A stretch of DNA of 64,000 nucleotides, taken from positions 39,128 to 103,127 of the forward strand of contig CAJTXV010000002.1 of assembly GCA_910584255.1 (NCBI GenBank), given 5' to 3'. Below, piece by piece: positions 54,401 through 62,459 of this stretch. Position 1 is the first letter of the stretch. Every line of letters begins with the position of its first letter. Both the position numbers and the translations under genes were made by a program. The notes under the pieces were generated by a model. The model did not search any database, was not told the origin of the DNA, and was given only the letters and a program-made list of their open reading frames with translations. This DNA comes from an uncultured Bacilli bacterium (GTDB lineage: Bacteria > Bacillota_I > Bacilli_A > RF39 > UBA660).

Positions 54401-54719
54401 TTAAATTAGTAACTACAATATTTTTTTTATTTTCTAGTATCTGATTTAATGTTTCTAGACGATTAACCATTAAATCGGGGCTAACTGCAATTGCTTCGCT
54501 CGTTAAAAAATCATCCATTGGAAATAAACTAACACAAGAATTATAATTACTTAAACTTTCATAGATTTGATTTGCTTCATATAAAGAAGGTGTAACAATT
54601 AAAATAGATTTGTCATGGTGATTCCAAATCTGATTAACATAAACAGAAAAAAGCTCGTTTGTTAAACCAGCCAGAGCAACATTATGAATTTTGTCAATTT
54701 GAAAACAATTATTAAGCAT
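51429..54719 (-). CDS. mfd: Transcription-repair coupling factor Mfd
   Basis: A 1096-residue translocase that removes RNA polymerase stalled at lesions and recruits UvrA. It has the N-terminal UvrB-like module, the RNA polymerase-interacting domain (KIKDINKLNIGDYVVHNVHGIGVYNGI), the helicase core with GDVGYGKTEVAFRA and VIDEEQRFG (DEEQ box), LTATPIPRTLQMSM, the TRG motif region with RGRVGRS, and the C-terminal TRCF domain. Slightly shorter than B. subtilis Mfd. It overlaps pth by 8 bases; fin, normally between them, is missing. Confidence 0.98.
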   Translation of the reverse strand: MLNNCFQIDKIHNVALAGLTNELFSVYVNQIWNHHDKSILIVTPSLYEANQIYESLSNYNSCVSLFPMDDFLTSEAIAVSPDLMVNRLETLNQILENKKNIVVTNLMGYLRFLPTKKLYQKSHVTFSLNDEIEPKELVQRLYHIGYSKESIVTKTGEFSVRGFVIDVFPFGLDHPVRFEFFGDSIESIRSFDEETQKSLESIKSVSIDPYTEFILEKYPEEYEQKQKYLLALSNSISNIYQYLDSAIVIYKDYPQLEKSYELLVKEIFEYQQEKDCDFKSKYMFDLSEINPSNQIHYLTIDNLLLDKSIEVIRYDSKEILPFNENIELINSFLKDQLYLNKNIWICLKKHQIRTFTKELQVPYILTDEDHFYSGQVNIIEKNIGKGFVFLDNVVISDLDLFRNFIPKKKYKTKFKYASKIKDINKLNIGDYVVHNVHGIGVYNGIHTIAQFDLKKDYLEILYAEKDKLYIPVEKIDLISKFSGNEGVVPKINKLGGSDWNKVKARVKNKIHDIADKLLRLYAEREMKKGFAFSPDGEFQESFEDAFEYQETKDQLIAIDQIKHDMESSVPMDRLLCGDVGYGKTEVAFRAIFKAVMDSKQVLYLCPTTILSNQHYHNALTRFSNFPIRIALLNRFTTPKEKKRIIEGLQDGSVDVVIGTHRLLSNDVKPKDLGLLVIDEEQRFGVTHKEKIKEYKSNVDVLTLTATPIPRTLQMSMVGIRSLSLIETPPVDRYPVQTYVIEEDNQIIKDAIYKELSRNGQVFLLYNRVETIEKKAIDIHQLVPEAKIICAHGQLSKEELENRMSAFINHEYDILLCTTIIETGIDIPNVNTLIVLNADCFGLSQLYQIRGRVGRSNKIAYAYLMYNPQKMLTETAVKRLSAIKDFTELGSGFSIATRDLSIRGAGDILGSEQAGFIDTVGIDLYLKMLNDEVEKLKGNPIKEEEIQNEKPLLDVSTHISDAYTDDDNLKIEIHRKINEIDSYEKLQEVKSEIEDRFGKVNEEMIIYMYEEWFEKMAKYWQIEKVKKTRNSLELYFSPEMTMQIDGEELFLDAFKITPMFRFKMVSSRLVVILDTIQLEKHYIYYLIDLLQVLKKKI

Positions 54720-55296
54720 CGATCGGTCCCTTCTTTATTTTTGTATTGTATTTATTCATTAAATTATCAAAACTCATATTGAAATAATCATCAAGCACAG
54801 AAAGTACTTCCAATTTTATTTGATCTAACATTTCTTTTTCTGAATTAGATAATTTTCCTAGTACATAATCCTTTGTATCAATATTCTTATTATTGGAAAT
54901 ACCAATTTTAATTCGAAAATACTCTTGTGTTCCTAAATGAAGCTCTATATTTTTTAAACCATTATGTCCACCACTGGAACCCTTCTTTTTTAATTTAAAA
55001 GATCCAACTTCTAAATCTAAATCATCATGAATAATTAACAAATCTGAAATCTTGATTTTATAAAAATAAACGAATTTGTGAATAACTTCACCACTTAAAT
55101 TGATATAAGCCTGAGGTTTTAATAAAATTACTTTTTCCCCGTGAATTAGTGTTTCCACATAAAGCCCATTAAATTTTGATTTAGATATAGTTATCCCCAG
55201 TTTTTGTGCAAAAAGATCAATTGTTTGAAAACCAATATTATGCCTTGTATTTTCATATTCTTTTCCTGGATTTCCTAATCCAACAATTAGTTTCAT
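54712..55296 (-). CDS. pth: Peptidyl-tRNA hydrolase
   Basis: A 194-residue enzyme that recycles peptidyl-tRNA. Signatures: LIVGLGNPGKEYENTRHNIGF with the catalytic His, KPQAYINLSGE, LIIHDDLDLEVGSFKLKKKGSSGGHNGLKNIE. Full length. The start has AGGTGAT and overlaps or abuts the flanking genes (5 bases after the S3-like gene, 8-base overlap with mfd). Confidence 0.97.
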   Translation of the reverse strand: MKLIVGLGNPGKEYENTRHNIGFQTIDLFAQKLGITISKSKFNGLYVETLIHGEKVILLKPQAYINLSGEVIHKFVYFYKIKISDLLIIHDDLDLEVGSFKLKKKGSSGGHNGLKNIELHLGTQEYFRIKIGISNNKNIDTKDYVLGKLSNSEKEMLDQIKLEVLSVLDDYFNMSFDNLMNKYNTKIKKGPIDA

Positions 55297-55300
55297 ATAA

Positions 55301-55675
55301 TCACCTACTTAAAGTCTTTACTTTATTTACAGTTTTTTTATATCTTTTATTTCCTAATAATTGAACCAAATGAATTTTTCTATTTTTAAAACTATGATGA
55401 ATCATATCATTAGAAATAAATATACCATTCTCATTTTGTTCTGAACACCATTCTGAATCCCAATTTTTTATTAAACCAATTCTTAAACCATGTGGATTTA
55501 CCTTTTGTCCCATACAAATCCCCTCACTTTCTTCTTTTAAAGCTTCTTGCAATTTCTCATAAGTCTCTATATTTTTTTCACTAATTAACTCTTCAACAAA
55601 ATATCTATATTTATCTTCTGAACTTAGCATAACCCCATATCTTAAACTATGTGGATTAAATTTTGTTATAAGCAT
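55301..55675 (-). CDS. Small protein carrying a copy of the ribosomal protein S3 N-terminus
   Basis: A 124-residue basic protein. Residues 55-76 (MGQKVNPHGLRIGLIKN and WDSEW) are almost identical to the N-terminus of Firmicute ribosomal protein S3. Residues 1-20 contain a weaker second copy of the motif (KFNPHSLRYGVML). The rest of S3 (KH and C-terminal domains) is absent; the C-terminus is Lys-rich. Both the first ATG (AGGGGG) and the internal ATG at 55513 (GAGGGG, 7 bases away) have ribosome binding sites, so a 70-residue product is also possible. It lies between rsmI and pth. Function unknown. Confidence 0.75.
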   Translation of the reverse strand: MLITKFNPHSLRYGVMLSSEDKYRYFVEELISEKNIETYEKLQEALKEESEGICMGQKVNPHGLRIGLIKNWDSEWCSEQNENGIFISNDMIHHSFKNRKIHLVQLLGNKRYKKTVNKVKTLSR

Positions 55676-55704
55676 AGGACCCCCTAAAAATGTTATTTAA
55701 TAGT

Positions 55705-55730
55705 AAAATTATTTCCCGGGAAATAATTTT
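55705..55730. promoter_or_regulatory. Noc-binding site (NBS)
   Basis: A 26-bp perfect palindrome whose core ATTTCCCGGGAAAT (55711-55724) is the published B. subtilis Noc-binding consensus. It lies between rsmI (it touches its stop codon) and the S3-like gene. An identical 26-bp copy is at 63118-63143. Confidence 0.85.
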
Positions 55731-56569
55731 CACTTTTCAGTATGATATTCTTTATAAACAATTGACTTAGGAATATCCCTTTCAATAGATACCTTTTTAA
55801 TTGCTTCCTTCTCTGTCATACCATCCTCAAAATATAATTGCACATGCTCCAAAATAGTCATACTTGAAAAATCTTCTTGCACTTGATTACCTTCTACTAC
55901 AACAACCATTTCACCCTTTAAGGAATCCACAATTTCTAAAACTTCTTCAACAGTACCCCTGATAGCTTCTTCATACTTTTTACTAATCTCTCTACATAAA
56001 GCAATATTTCGATTTCCGAATACTTTAAGTAATGATTGGAGCATCTCCTTAATACGATGAGGCGCCTCGTAAAAAATAATAGTAAAAGTAAGTTTTTTTA
56101 AAGACTCCAATTCTTTTTCTCTCTTTGTGGTTTTACTATTTAAAAAACCATAAAACAAAAATGGAGACGGAGAAATGCCAGACATTGTAAGAGCGGGAAC
56201 AAAGGCAGTAGGACCAGGAAGACTAATTACATTATATCCTCTCTTACTAACATAATCAACGATACGATAACCTGGGTCACTAATAATAGGAGTACCTCGA
56301 TCTGTTACTAATCCGATATTTAAACCTTCTTGAAGTTTACATAATATTTTCTCTCTTAATGCCCCTTCCGTATGATCATCAGAATGAATTAATTTCTTTT
56401 TAACTCCCAAATGACGCAGCAATTCAGAAGTAATTCTAGTGTCTTCACATAATAATAAATCAACCATTTTAAGAGTATTAATGGCACGCAAAGTAATATC
56501 TTCCATATTCCCTACTGGAGTTGGTATCAAATATAAACTTGGACTATTATCATAACTTTTTTGTCTCAT
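55730..56569 (-). CDS. rsmI: 16S rRNA (cytidine-2'-O)-methyltransferase RsmI
   Basis: A 279-residue tetrapyrrole-methylase-fold enzyme that methylates C1402 of 16S rRNA. Motifs: LYLIPTPVGNMEDITLRAI, LCEDTR, GLVTDRGTPIISDPGYRIV, SLPGPTAFVPALTMSGI, FYEAPHRI and the C-terminal KEAIKKVSIERDIPKSIVYKEYH. Normal length. The order trmN6 - (CYTH gene) - rsmI replaces yabB-yazA-yabC of B. subtilis. Confidence 0.97.
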   Translation of the reverse strand: MRQKSYDNSPSLYLIPTPVGNMEDITLRAINTLKMVDLLLCEDTRITSELLRHLGVKKKLIHSDDHTEGALREKILCKLQEGLNIGLVTDRGTPIISDPGYRIVDYVSKRGYNVISLPGPTAFVPALTMSGISPSPFLFYGFLNSKTTKREKELESLKKLTFTIIFYEAPHRIKEMLQSLLKVFGNRNIALCREISKKYEEAIRGTVEEVLEIVDSLKGEMVVVVEGNQVQEDFSSMTILEHVQLYFEDGMTEKEAIKKVSIERDIPKSIVYKEYHTEK

Positions 56570-56581
56570 TTCGTTTCACTC

Positions 56582-57112
56582 CTACTGAATATTTAATTTT
56601 TTATACATGTATTCAGGAACAGAAAGATCTAATTTTTCTACAATATCTAATTGTTGAATAATAGAATCTATAGCTTCTACATTTTCAGAACCAATTTCTA
56701 TACTAGTACCTAAATCTACAATATCTTCCAACCAAATAGTCACAGTTCCCGTTAGATATTGTACACCACTTTTTTCTAATTTAAAAGCAAAAGTATACTG
56801 TTCTTCATAGTTTTCTTCAACATATTTGATAGCACTCTCTGGCATATCAAACTCTTTTCTTAACAAAACTCTATCTTCTTTTTGCCCATTAGTAAAAATT
56901 GCTTTTTTAAGTATAACTAAAACATTTTTATTTTTCCACTCATTATGATAATAAACTCTTATTTTTAAGGTATCATCAGTAATAGAATTACCATTTTTAT
57001 TAATATAAATTAAATCATAAAATGAGAATTCGCAAACCTTTTGATAATGATTATCCTGTAAATATTTCTTTATTTCTGTTTCATTCTTTAAAAGAACTCT
57101 AGAGTAAAACAT
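56582..57112 (-). CDS. CYTH-like domain protein
   Basis: A 176-residue protein resembling the CYTH/triphosphate tunnel family: an N-terminal FYSRVLLKNETEIKKYL where the family has an ExExK-type strand, paired strands LKIRVYYHNEW and VLVILKKAIF, VLLRKEFD, then TVTIWLEDIVDLGTSIEIGSENVE, which corresponds to the W-x-LD-x-LG-xFxEIE strand pair. Such proteins hydrolyse triphosphates or bind polyphosphate. The acidic residues are only partly kept. It takes the place of yazA between trmN6 and rsmI. Confidence 0.6.
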   Translation of the reverse strand: MFYSRVLLKNETEIKKYLQDNHYQKVCEFSFYDLIYINKNGNSITDDTLKIRVYYHNEWKNKNVLVILKKAIFTNGQKEDRVLLRKEFDMPESAIKYVEENYEEQYTFAFKLEKSGVQYLTGTVTIWLEDIVDLGTSIEIGSENVEAIDSIIQQLDIVEKLDLSVPEYMYKKLNIQ

Positions 57113-57133
57113 GATTTTCCTCCTATATATAAT

Positions 57134-57853
57134 TTATCCAAACATTTCTATTACTTCTTTTGTGTAGTCACCATTTTCTTCATGAACATAAAGCGGAGGT
57201 AACACCTTTAAGCCTACGCCCCCATTTTTCCTAGCTTCTACTAAAATCATATTGGATTCTGAATTTATCTTTGGATAAACAAATCTTATCTTCTTGACTT
57301 CCAATCCATACTGAGAACATAATCTTAAAATATCTAAAAAGCGATCTGTTCGATGCACTAAAGCCAGAATTCCATTATTTTTTAAAAGATATTTTGCAGC
57401 CTGTAATAAATCTTCTAAAGTTAAATTTACTTCATGACGTGCAATAACTTTATGAAAATCCTCATTTAAATTACTTTGTTCTTCAACTTTAAAATAAGGA
57501 GGATTACAAGTAATAATATCTACAGAATCCCCCTCAAAGTGTTCTCTTAGTTTTTTTATATCTAGATTATATAATTCAATTTTGTCTTGAAGTGAATTAT
57601 ACTCTATTGTTTTTTTTGCTAATTCATAAACATCTTTTTGAATTTCAATTCCTATTATTCTTGCCTTAGTTTTTGTAGATAGAATTAAAGGAATTGGAGC
57701 GTTTCCCGTTCCTAAATCCATAATCGTTTTAGCGTTTTTATTTATAGTCACAAAATTAGGAAGCAATATAGAGTCTAAGGAAAATAGAAACCAATCTGTA
57801 TTTTGATATATTTTTAAGTTATTATAATTCACTAAATCATTCAATACTTCCAT
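57134..57853 (-). CDS. trmN6: tRNA1(Val) N6-adenine methyltransferase-like protein (YabB/TrmN6)
   Basis: A 239-residue SAM methyltransferase. It has IMDLGTGNAPIPLILSTKTKARIIGIEIQ for SAM binding and the catalytic NPPYF motif of N6-adenine enzymes. In Firmicutes the gene (yabB) always lies beside ricT and rsmI. Its start overlaps the ricT stop by 17 bases. The tRNA target is inferred from the E. coli homolog. Confidence 0.9.
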   Translation of the reverse strand: MEVLNDLVNYNNLKIYQNTDWFLFSLDSILLPNFVTINKNAKTIMDLGTGNAPIPLILSTKTKARIIGIEIQKDVYELAKKTIEYNSLQDKIELYNLDIKKLREHFEGDSVDIITCNPPYFKVEEQSNLNEDFHKVIARHEVNLTLEDLLQAAKYLLKNNGILALVHRTDRFLDILRLCSQYGLEVKKIRFVYPKINSESNMILVEARKNGGVGLKVLPPLYVHEENGDYTKEVIEMFG

Positions 57854-58631
57854 TTTCTAAGTCAACCTCTATCTGATTATGATTTTTTCCCTCGATCATT
57901 GCCGTCTTTTTAAAAACATTGAGTGATATAATTTTACCAACAGTATCTCCATTTTTATAAATAGAACCAATCTTTGGAAGATTTTTCTTCAAATGACTAT
58001 AAGTTTCATCTTCATAATTTAAACAGCAAAGTAGTCTTCCACAAACTCCATTAATTTTAGATGGATTTAATGCAAGCATCTGATTTTTTGCCATATTGAT
58101 TGATACACTATTAAAGTCAGTAAGAAAAGTACTACAGCATAAAAATCTACCACAAGGACCTAGTCCACCAATCTCTTTTGCTTTATCACGAACACCAATT
58201 TGACGAAGTTCGATTCTTGTGTGATAAACCTGAGCTAATCTCTTTGCAAGTTCTCTAAAATCAATACGTTCATCTGCTATAAAATTAAATAATAATTGAC
58301 TACGATCAAAATTATATCTAGCATCAATTAATTTCATTTTTAATCCCAGTTCTTCTACTTTTTTTCTGGCAACTTCTAACGCCTTGGATGCATCTTCTAA
58401 ATTTTTCTGATATTGATTTTCATCTTTTTCTGTTGCAATTCTTTTAACATCTTTTAGAGGAATCCCAATATCACTTGTAGAAACTTCTTTAAGAGCAATT
58501 ACTTGTCCAAATTGTAAACCCTTTTCCGTTTCCACAATCACATTTTGACCACACTTTAAATCAAGACCATTGGTGCTAAAAAAATAATTTTTTGTATTCT
58601 TCTTAAAATTTACAATTACTGTATGAATCAT
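57837..58631 (-). CDS. ricT: RicT (YaaT, PSP1 domain)
   Basis: A 264-residue PSP1-domain protein. In B. subtilis it forms the RicAFT Fe-S complex that stimulates RNase Y processing and affects sporulation phosphorelay. Cys residues for the cluster appear in GGLGPCGRFLCCSTFL and INGVCGRLLCCLNYE. The start at 58631 (MIHTVIVNFKKN) has AAGGTGGTGAT. It ends inside trmN6. yabA (initiation control), normally next, is absent. Confidence 0.95.
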   Translation of the reverse strand: MIHTVIVNFKKNTKNYFFSTNGLDLKCGQNVIVETEKGLQFGQVIALKEVSTSDIGIPLKDVKRIATEKDENQYQKNLEDASKALEVARKKVEELGLKMKLIDARYNFDRSQLLFNFIADERIDFRELAKRLAQVYHTRIELRQIGVRDKAKEIGGLGPCGRFLCCSTFLTDFNSVSINMAKNQMLALNPSKINGVCGRLLCCLNYEDETYSHLKKNLPKIGSIYKNGDTVGKIISLNVFKKTAMIEGKNHNQIEVDLENGSIE

Positions 58632-58650
58632 ACATATCACCACCTTCACC

Positions 58651-59520
58651 CTACTCAGTAAATTTTATAATAAAATCATCAAGCATCAAATTAATATTCA
58701 AATTATATTCCAATTCTTGAAGCTTATTATGAATTACTTCTAGTTTATATAATAAACTTTGTTCATTATTTTTCTCTAAAATTTTTGTTAAAATAGTATT
58801 TAATGTTTCTTGAAATGAGAACTCTTCTAATTCTCGAATTGCTTGTTCATAGATATATTGCATATTAGTAAAAATAGTTATCCACTGTTCTCTATTGTAA
58901 TAATGATTTTCTAAAGTAATTGGCAAATATGCAATAGATTGTCTACCTTTTTTTTCTAAACATTCAATTATTTTAGTAACAAGTTCAATATCAGAAATTT
59001 CTACTTCCATTGTTTGATTCAATAGAGAAAATATCTGGCACCGACTACGTATAGTATCAATTACTTTATAACGATTTTCTGTTACCAAAATTGCAATAAT
59101 ATTCTCTTCAGGTTCTTCTAAAAATTTAAGTAAAGTATTAGCTGATTCCTTATTTAATTTATCGGCTTCATATATAATATAAACCCTATTTATTTGGCTA
59201 TCCAAAGATTTGGTTGTAAATTTTTCTTTAATATCTAAAATCTGCCTTTTTTTAATAAAAGAGCCCTCAGGATATATTTCAATAAAATCTCCATTTATGT
59301 GATGATCTATCAAAGAACATAGATTACAGCTTGTACACAAATTAGACTCCAATGTATGACTAGGACAATATAAATATTTTGCAAAAGAAAGTACAATTGA
59401 GTTAGCATTTTGACAATTTCTAGTTTCAATTAAATAAGCCTGAGAAAATTTATTTTTATTCACAATTTTTGTAATTTCCTCTACAAAATATGGTTGTTCT
59501 TCTCTATATGAAGATAACAT
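58651..59520 (-). CDS. holB: DNA polymerase III delta' subunit
   Basis: A 289-residue clamp-loader subunit. The zinc module CPSHTLESNLCTSCNLC and the AAA core (VYIIYEADKLNKESANTLLKFLEEPEENIIAILVT, then DTIRSRCQIFSL with the SRC motif) are present. The Walker A region is degenerate, as usual for delta'. The start at 59520 is the second of two ATGs; AAAGGA is nine bases from it and only three from the first (59526). Confidence 0.92.
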   Translation of the reverse strand: MLSSYREEQPYFVEEITKIVNKNKFSQAYLIETRNCQNANSIVLSFAKYLYCPSHTLESNLCTSCNLCSLIDHHINGDFIEIYPEGSFIKKRQILDIKEKFTTKSLDSQINRVYIIYEADKLNKESANTLLKFLEEPEENIIAILVTENRYKVIDTIRSRCQIFSLLNQTMEVEISDIELVTKIIECLEKKGRQSIAYLPITLENHYYNREQWITIFTNMQYIYEQAIRELEEFSFQETLNTILTKILEKNNEQSLLYKLEVIHNKLQELEYNLNINLMLDDFIIKFTE

Positions 59521-59535
59521 ATACATCGTTCCTTT

Positions 59536-59721
59536 CTATCGGATAAATACATAGAGTAAAACTAAAGAAAACAAGGCCGGAAATCCTAAAAAAGACATAA
59601 AACTTACGGTTATAAAATTAATAGGAATTATAATATTAAAGTTTTCCACAATCATATTAAACCCATAAAGAACAAAAAAACTAAGAATAAAGTGTTTTAC
59701 AAACTGAATTATTTTTTTCAT
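59536..59721 (-). CDS. bofA: BofA-like inhibitor of pro-sigma-K processing
   Basis: A 61-residue protein with two hydrophobic helices. The end (FMSFLGFPALFSLVLLYVF) matches the family's LGIPG-type turn in the second helix. BofA holds the SpoIVFB protease inactive in the outer forespore membrane until late sporulation. The position after recR is that of B. subtilis bofA. The call rests on position and topology plus that motif. Confidence 0.65.
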   Translation of the reverse strand: MKKIIQFVKHFILSFFVLYGFNMIVENFNIIIPINFITVSFMSFLGFPALFSLVLLYVFIR

Positions 59722-59760
59722 TTTTCTTCACCTATTAAAAGGTATGGTAAATAAGATAAT

Positions 59761-60357
59761 TTATTCTATATTTTTTCGATCTAATAATGCTCTTTCCAAA
59801 GTCATTGCATCTATGTATTCCATATCAGCACCTATAGGTACACCACTTGCTATCTTCGATATTTTCAAATCTAAGTCTCCTAAAATTCGTTTTATATAAA
59901 GAGAAGTAGTTTCTCCCTCAATACTAGGTTTAAATGCTAAAATAATTTCCTTATAATTGGAATGCTTAATCCTATCAATTAACCTTCCCAAATCAATATC
60001 TTCTGGGTTTATACCTTCTTTTGGTGAGATTAATCCTCTTAATACATGATATTTTCCCTTAAACATTCCCAACTTTTCAAATAAGAATACTATTTTAGGA
60101 TCTTCTACCACACAAAGCAATGTATCGTCACGGATAGTATTAGAACATATATCACATACTTCTTTATCAGTTAACACATTACAAATAGGACATTCATGAA
60201 TATTGTTTTTACAATTTTTAATGCTTTCCTGAAAATACTCAGTTCTCTCTTCATCCATATCTAAGACTGCAAAAGCCAATCTCTCAGCCGTTTTTTCCCC
60301 AATTCCAGGAAGATATTTAAAACATTCTATTAAATTTTCTAAACTCTCTGGATACAT
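59761..60357 (-). CDS. recR: Recombination mediator RecR
   Basis: A 198-residue protein that loads RecA with RecO/RecF. It has the helix-hairpin-helix YLPGIGEKTAERLAFAVL, the four-Cys zinc finger (CPICNVLTDKEVCDIC), and the Toprim domain (TLLCVVEDPKIVFLFE, EIILAFKPSIEGETTSLYIK). The start at 60357 (MYPESLENL) gives exactly the usual length; the longer frame is a TTG artefact inside yaaK. Confidence 0.97.
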   Translation of the reverse strand: MYPESLENLIECFKYLPGIGEKTAERLAFAVLDMDEERTEYFQESIKNCKNNIHECPICNVLTDKEVCDICSNTIRDDTLLCVVEDPKIVFLFEKLGMFKGKYHVLRGLISPKEGINPEDIDLGRLIDRIKHSNYKEIILAFKPSIEGETTSLYIKRILGDLDLKISKIASGVPIGADMEYIDAMTLERALLDRKNIE

Positions 60358-60358
60358 A

Positions 60359-60655
60359 TTAGAAAAGTCCTGGTACTGAGTTAGCAAATTTTCCTAATTT
60401 TTCTTCTGTCATTTTATCCACTTTTTTAAAAGCATCATTAATTGCAATCATAATCATATCTTGTAGCATTTCAATATCATCAGAATTAAGTTCAAAATTA
60501 TCAATTTTTATTTTACTAATTTCTTTTGTTCCCTTTACTTCAACTTTAACAAAACCATTTTCACCTACAAAAATAGTTTTATCTATTTCATCCTTTGCCT
60601 TCATCATATCCTTTTGCATTGATTGTGCTTGTTTCATTAGTGCTTGTAAGTTCAT
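60359..60655 (-). CDS. yaaK: Nucleoid-associated protein YaaK (YbaB/EbfC family)
   Basis: A 98-residue DNA-binding dimer protein: NLQALMKQAQSMQKDMMKAKDEI at the N-terminus, GFVKVEVKGTKEISKIKID strands and the C-terminal NDAFKKVDKMTEEKLGK helix. It lies between dnaX and recR, as in nearly all bacteria, and ends one base before recR. Confidence 0.96.
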   Translation of the reverse strand: MNLQALMKQAQSMQKDMMKAKDEIDKTIFVGENGFVKVEVKGTKEISKIKIDNFELNSDDIEMLQDMIMIAINDAFKKVDKMTEEKLGKFANSVPGLF

Positions 60656-60672
60656 ATTTCATTTCTCCTTTT

Positions 60673-62403
60673 CTATTCATTTATACTTACTATATTTTCA
60701 CCAAATAATTTAATTGCATCATCTACAATTGAATTACTTGTTGAATCTTCTTTTACTTCTATATTTTGACTGCTAGACTCTTGTTGTTTATTTAAATCAC
60801 TTAAATTTAAGTATTGATAACTAATACCATTATTTTTATTTTCAATATATTTATTTTTTTCAATATTCCATTCTTCTTCTGTTAAATATGCAACATAGTA
60901 TGTTTCATCAAAAATTTTAAATAATAATTGTTCAATTAGTGTAGAAAATTGGAATCCTCGGCTTACCATAGATTCATAATCAAATGTAATAATAATTTCA
61001 TGACTACCTGCTGCACGAATTGTAGCATCAGAAAGATAACAAGCAGCCGCACCATACTTACTGTCTAAAGCATAATCATTTAGATTTTTCCAACTTTCCT
61101 TTATATAAAGTAATTTATCTTTAGATGCGCTATAGAAACAATTATTAACAATAATTTTATTTTTTTTAATAAAATTATTGTTAGACGACTTATTATACTT
61201 ATTTTCTTCTAATTCAGAATCAGTATTCAAATTATTTTCTATTTCTTGAGTAGGAGTAATATTTGTATTTTCTTGGTGATTATTAGATTCTATATCATTT
61301 TGAACATTTTGATCATCTTTATTACATAAATCAATATTATCAACAGTTTTTACTTGTTTATTCTCCATATTTTTTTTATGCACAAGTGATAATATTTTAG
61401 TTTCAAATATAATTTTCAAATTATTACTTTCCTTTAATGAAATTACAATCTCATCCATTTTTTCCACAAAAGAAAGTAAAAACTCAATATCGTAATCTGT
61501 TTTTTCATATGAATAATAATTAACAATCATATTCCTACAAAGAATCATCAAATCCTGAGAAAAAATAATTAAATCTTTTCCAAGATTATAAATATCATCG
61601 ATAAATTGTATAATTTTATTAATTTCACTATTTACAATCATTGATAAAAATTCTTTTTTCTTTTCTATGGATACAATACCATTTAACTCCTCAAAATCAT
61701 CTAATGTTACCTCTTTATCAGAATATGAAATAAGTTTATCCAACATACCAATAGCATCTCGAAAACCACCATCTGACAAATTAGCAATATTTTTTAGGAC
61801 TTCATCATCTATTTTAATATTTTCAGATTGACAAATAGAGCGAAGTCTATGAATAATATCATTTTCACAGACTCTATGAAAATCTAAACACTGACACCTA
61901 GAGATAATAGTTACTGGTACTTTATGAACATCAGTAGTAGCAAGTATAAAAATTACATGTCCAGGGGGTTCCTCCAAAGTTTTAAGTAGAGCATTAAATG
62001 CACCAGATGATAGCATATGTACCTCGTCAATAACATAAACTTTATATTTTAATTCTGTAGGAACTAAAGATACTTTATTCTTAATTTCCCGAATTTCATC
62101 TACACCATTATTAGAAGCAGCATCTAATTCTATAATATCTGGACAATTTCCACTTAAAATAGAAAGACAATTTTTGCATTTTCCACAGGCAATTCCATCT
62201 TGAAGATCTAAACAATTTATATTTTTAGCTAAAATTCTTGCCATTGTAGTTTTTCCAGTTCCTCTAGGACCACAAAATAAATAGGCATGGCTAATTCTAT
62301 TAAGTTTCAGTGAATTTTTTATTATTTTTACAATTGCAGATTGACCAGAAACATCATCTAAATCTAATGGTCTATATTTTCTATAAAGTGTTTGATATGC
62401 CAT
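60673..62403 (-). CDS. dnaX: DNA polymerase III gamma/tau subunit
   Basis: A 576-residue clamp loader ATPase. Walker A CGPRGTGKTTMARILAKNINC, zinc site CGKCKNCLSILSGNC, Walker B KVYVIDEVHMLSSGAFNALLKTLEEPP, the ATTDVHKVPVTIISRCQ (SRC) motif and the clamp-loader helical domains. The region from about residue 365 is Asn/Glu-rich and divergent, followed by a tau-like C-terminal domain. No programmed-frameshift signal was noticed. Confidence 0.97.
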   Translation of the reverse strand: MAYQTLYRKYRPLDLDDVSGQSAIVKIIKNSLKLNRISHAYLFCGPRGTGKTTMARILAKNINCLDLQDGIACGKCKNCLSILSGNCPDIIELDAASNNGVDEIREIKNKVSLVPTELKYKVYVIDEVHMLSSGAFNALLKTLEEPPGHVIFILATTDVHKVPVTIISRCQCLDFHRVCENDIIHRLRSICQSENIKIDDEVLKNIANLSDGGFRDAIGMLDKLISYSDKEVTLDDFEELNGIVSIEKKKEFLSMIVNSEINKIIQFIDDIYNLGKDLIIFSQDLMILCRNMIVNYYSYEKTDYDIEFLLSFVEKMDEIVISLKESNNLKIIFETKILSLVHKKNMENKQVKTVDNIDLCNKDDQNVQNDIESNNHQENTNITPTQEIENNLNTDSELEENKYNKSSNNNFIKKNKIIVNNCFYSASKDKLLYIKESWKNLNDYALDSKYGAAACYLSDATIRAAGSHEIIITFDYESMVSRGFQFSTLIEQLLFKIFDETYYVAYLTEEEWNIEKNKYIENKNNGISYQYLNLSDLNKQQESSSQNIEVKEDSTSNSIVDDAIKLFGENIVSINE

Positions 62404-62459
62404 AATTCACCTCCAAAACTATTAATATTATACCATAAGCATCATAATTTGTTGGATAA

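Noticed and set aside
55301..55513. A complete rpsC gene
   Set aside because: Only the first ~22 residues match S3; the KH and C-terminal domains are missing and no other S10-operon genes are nearby.
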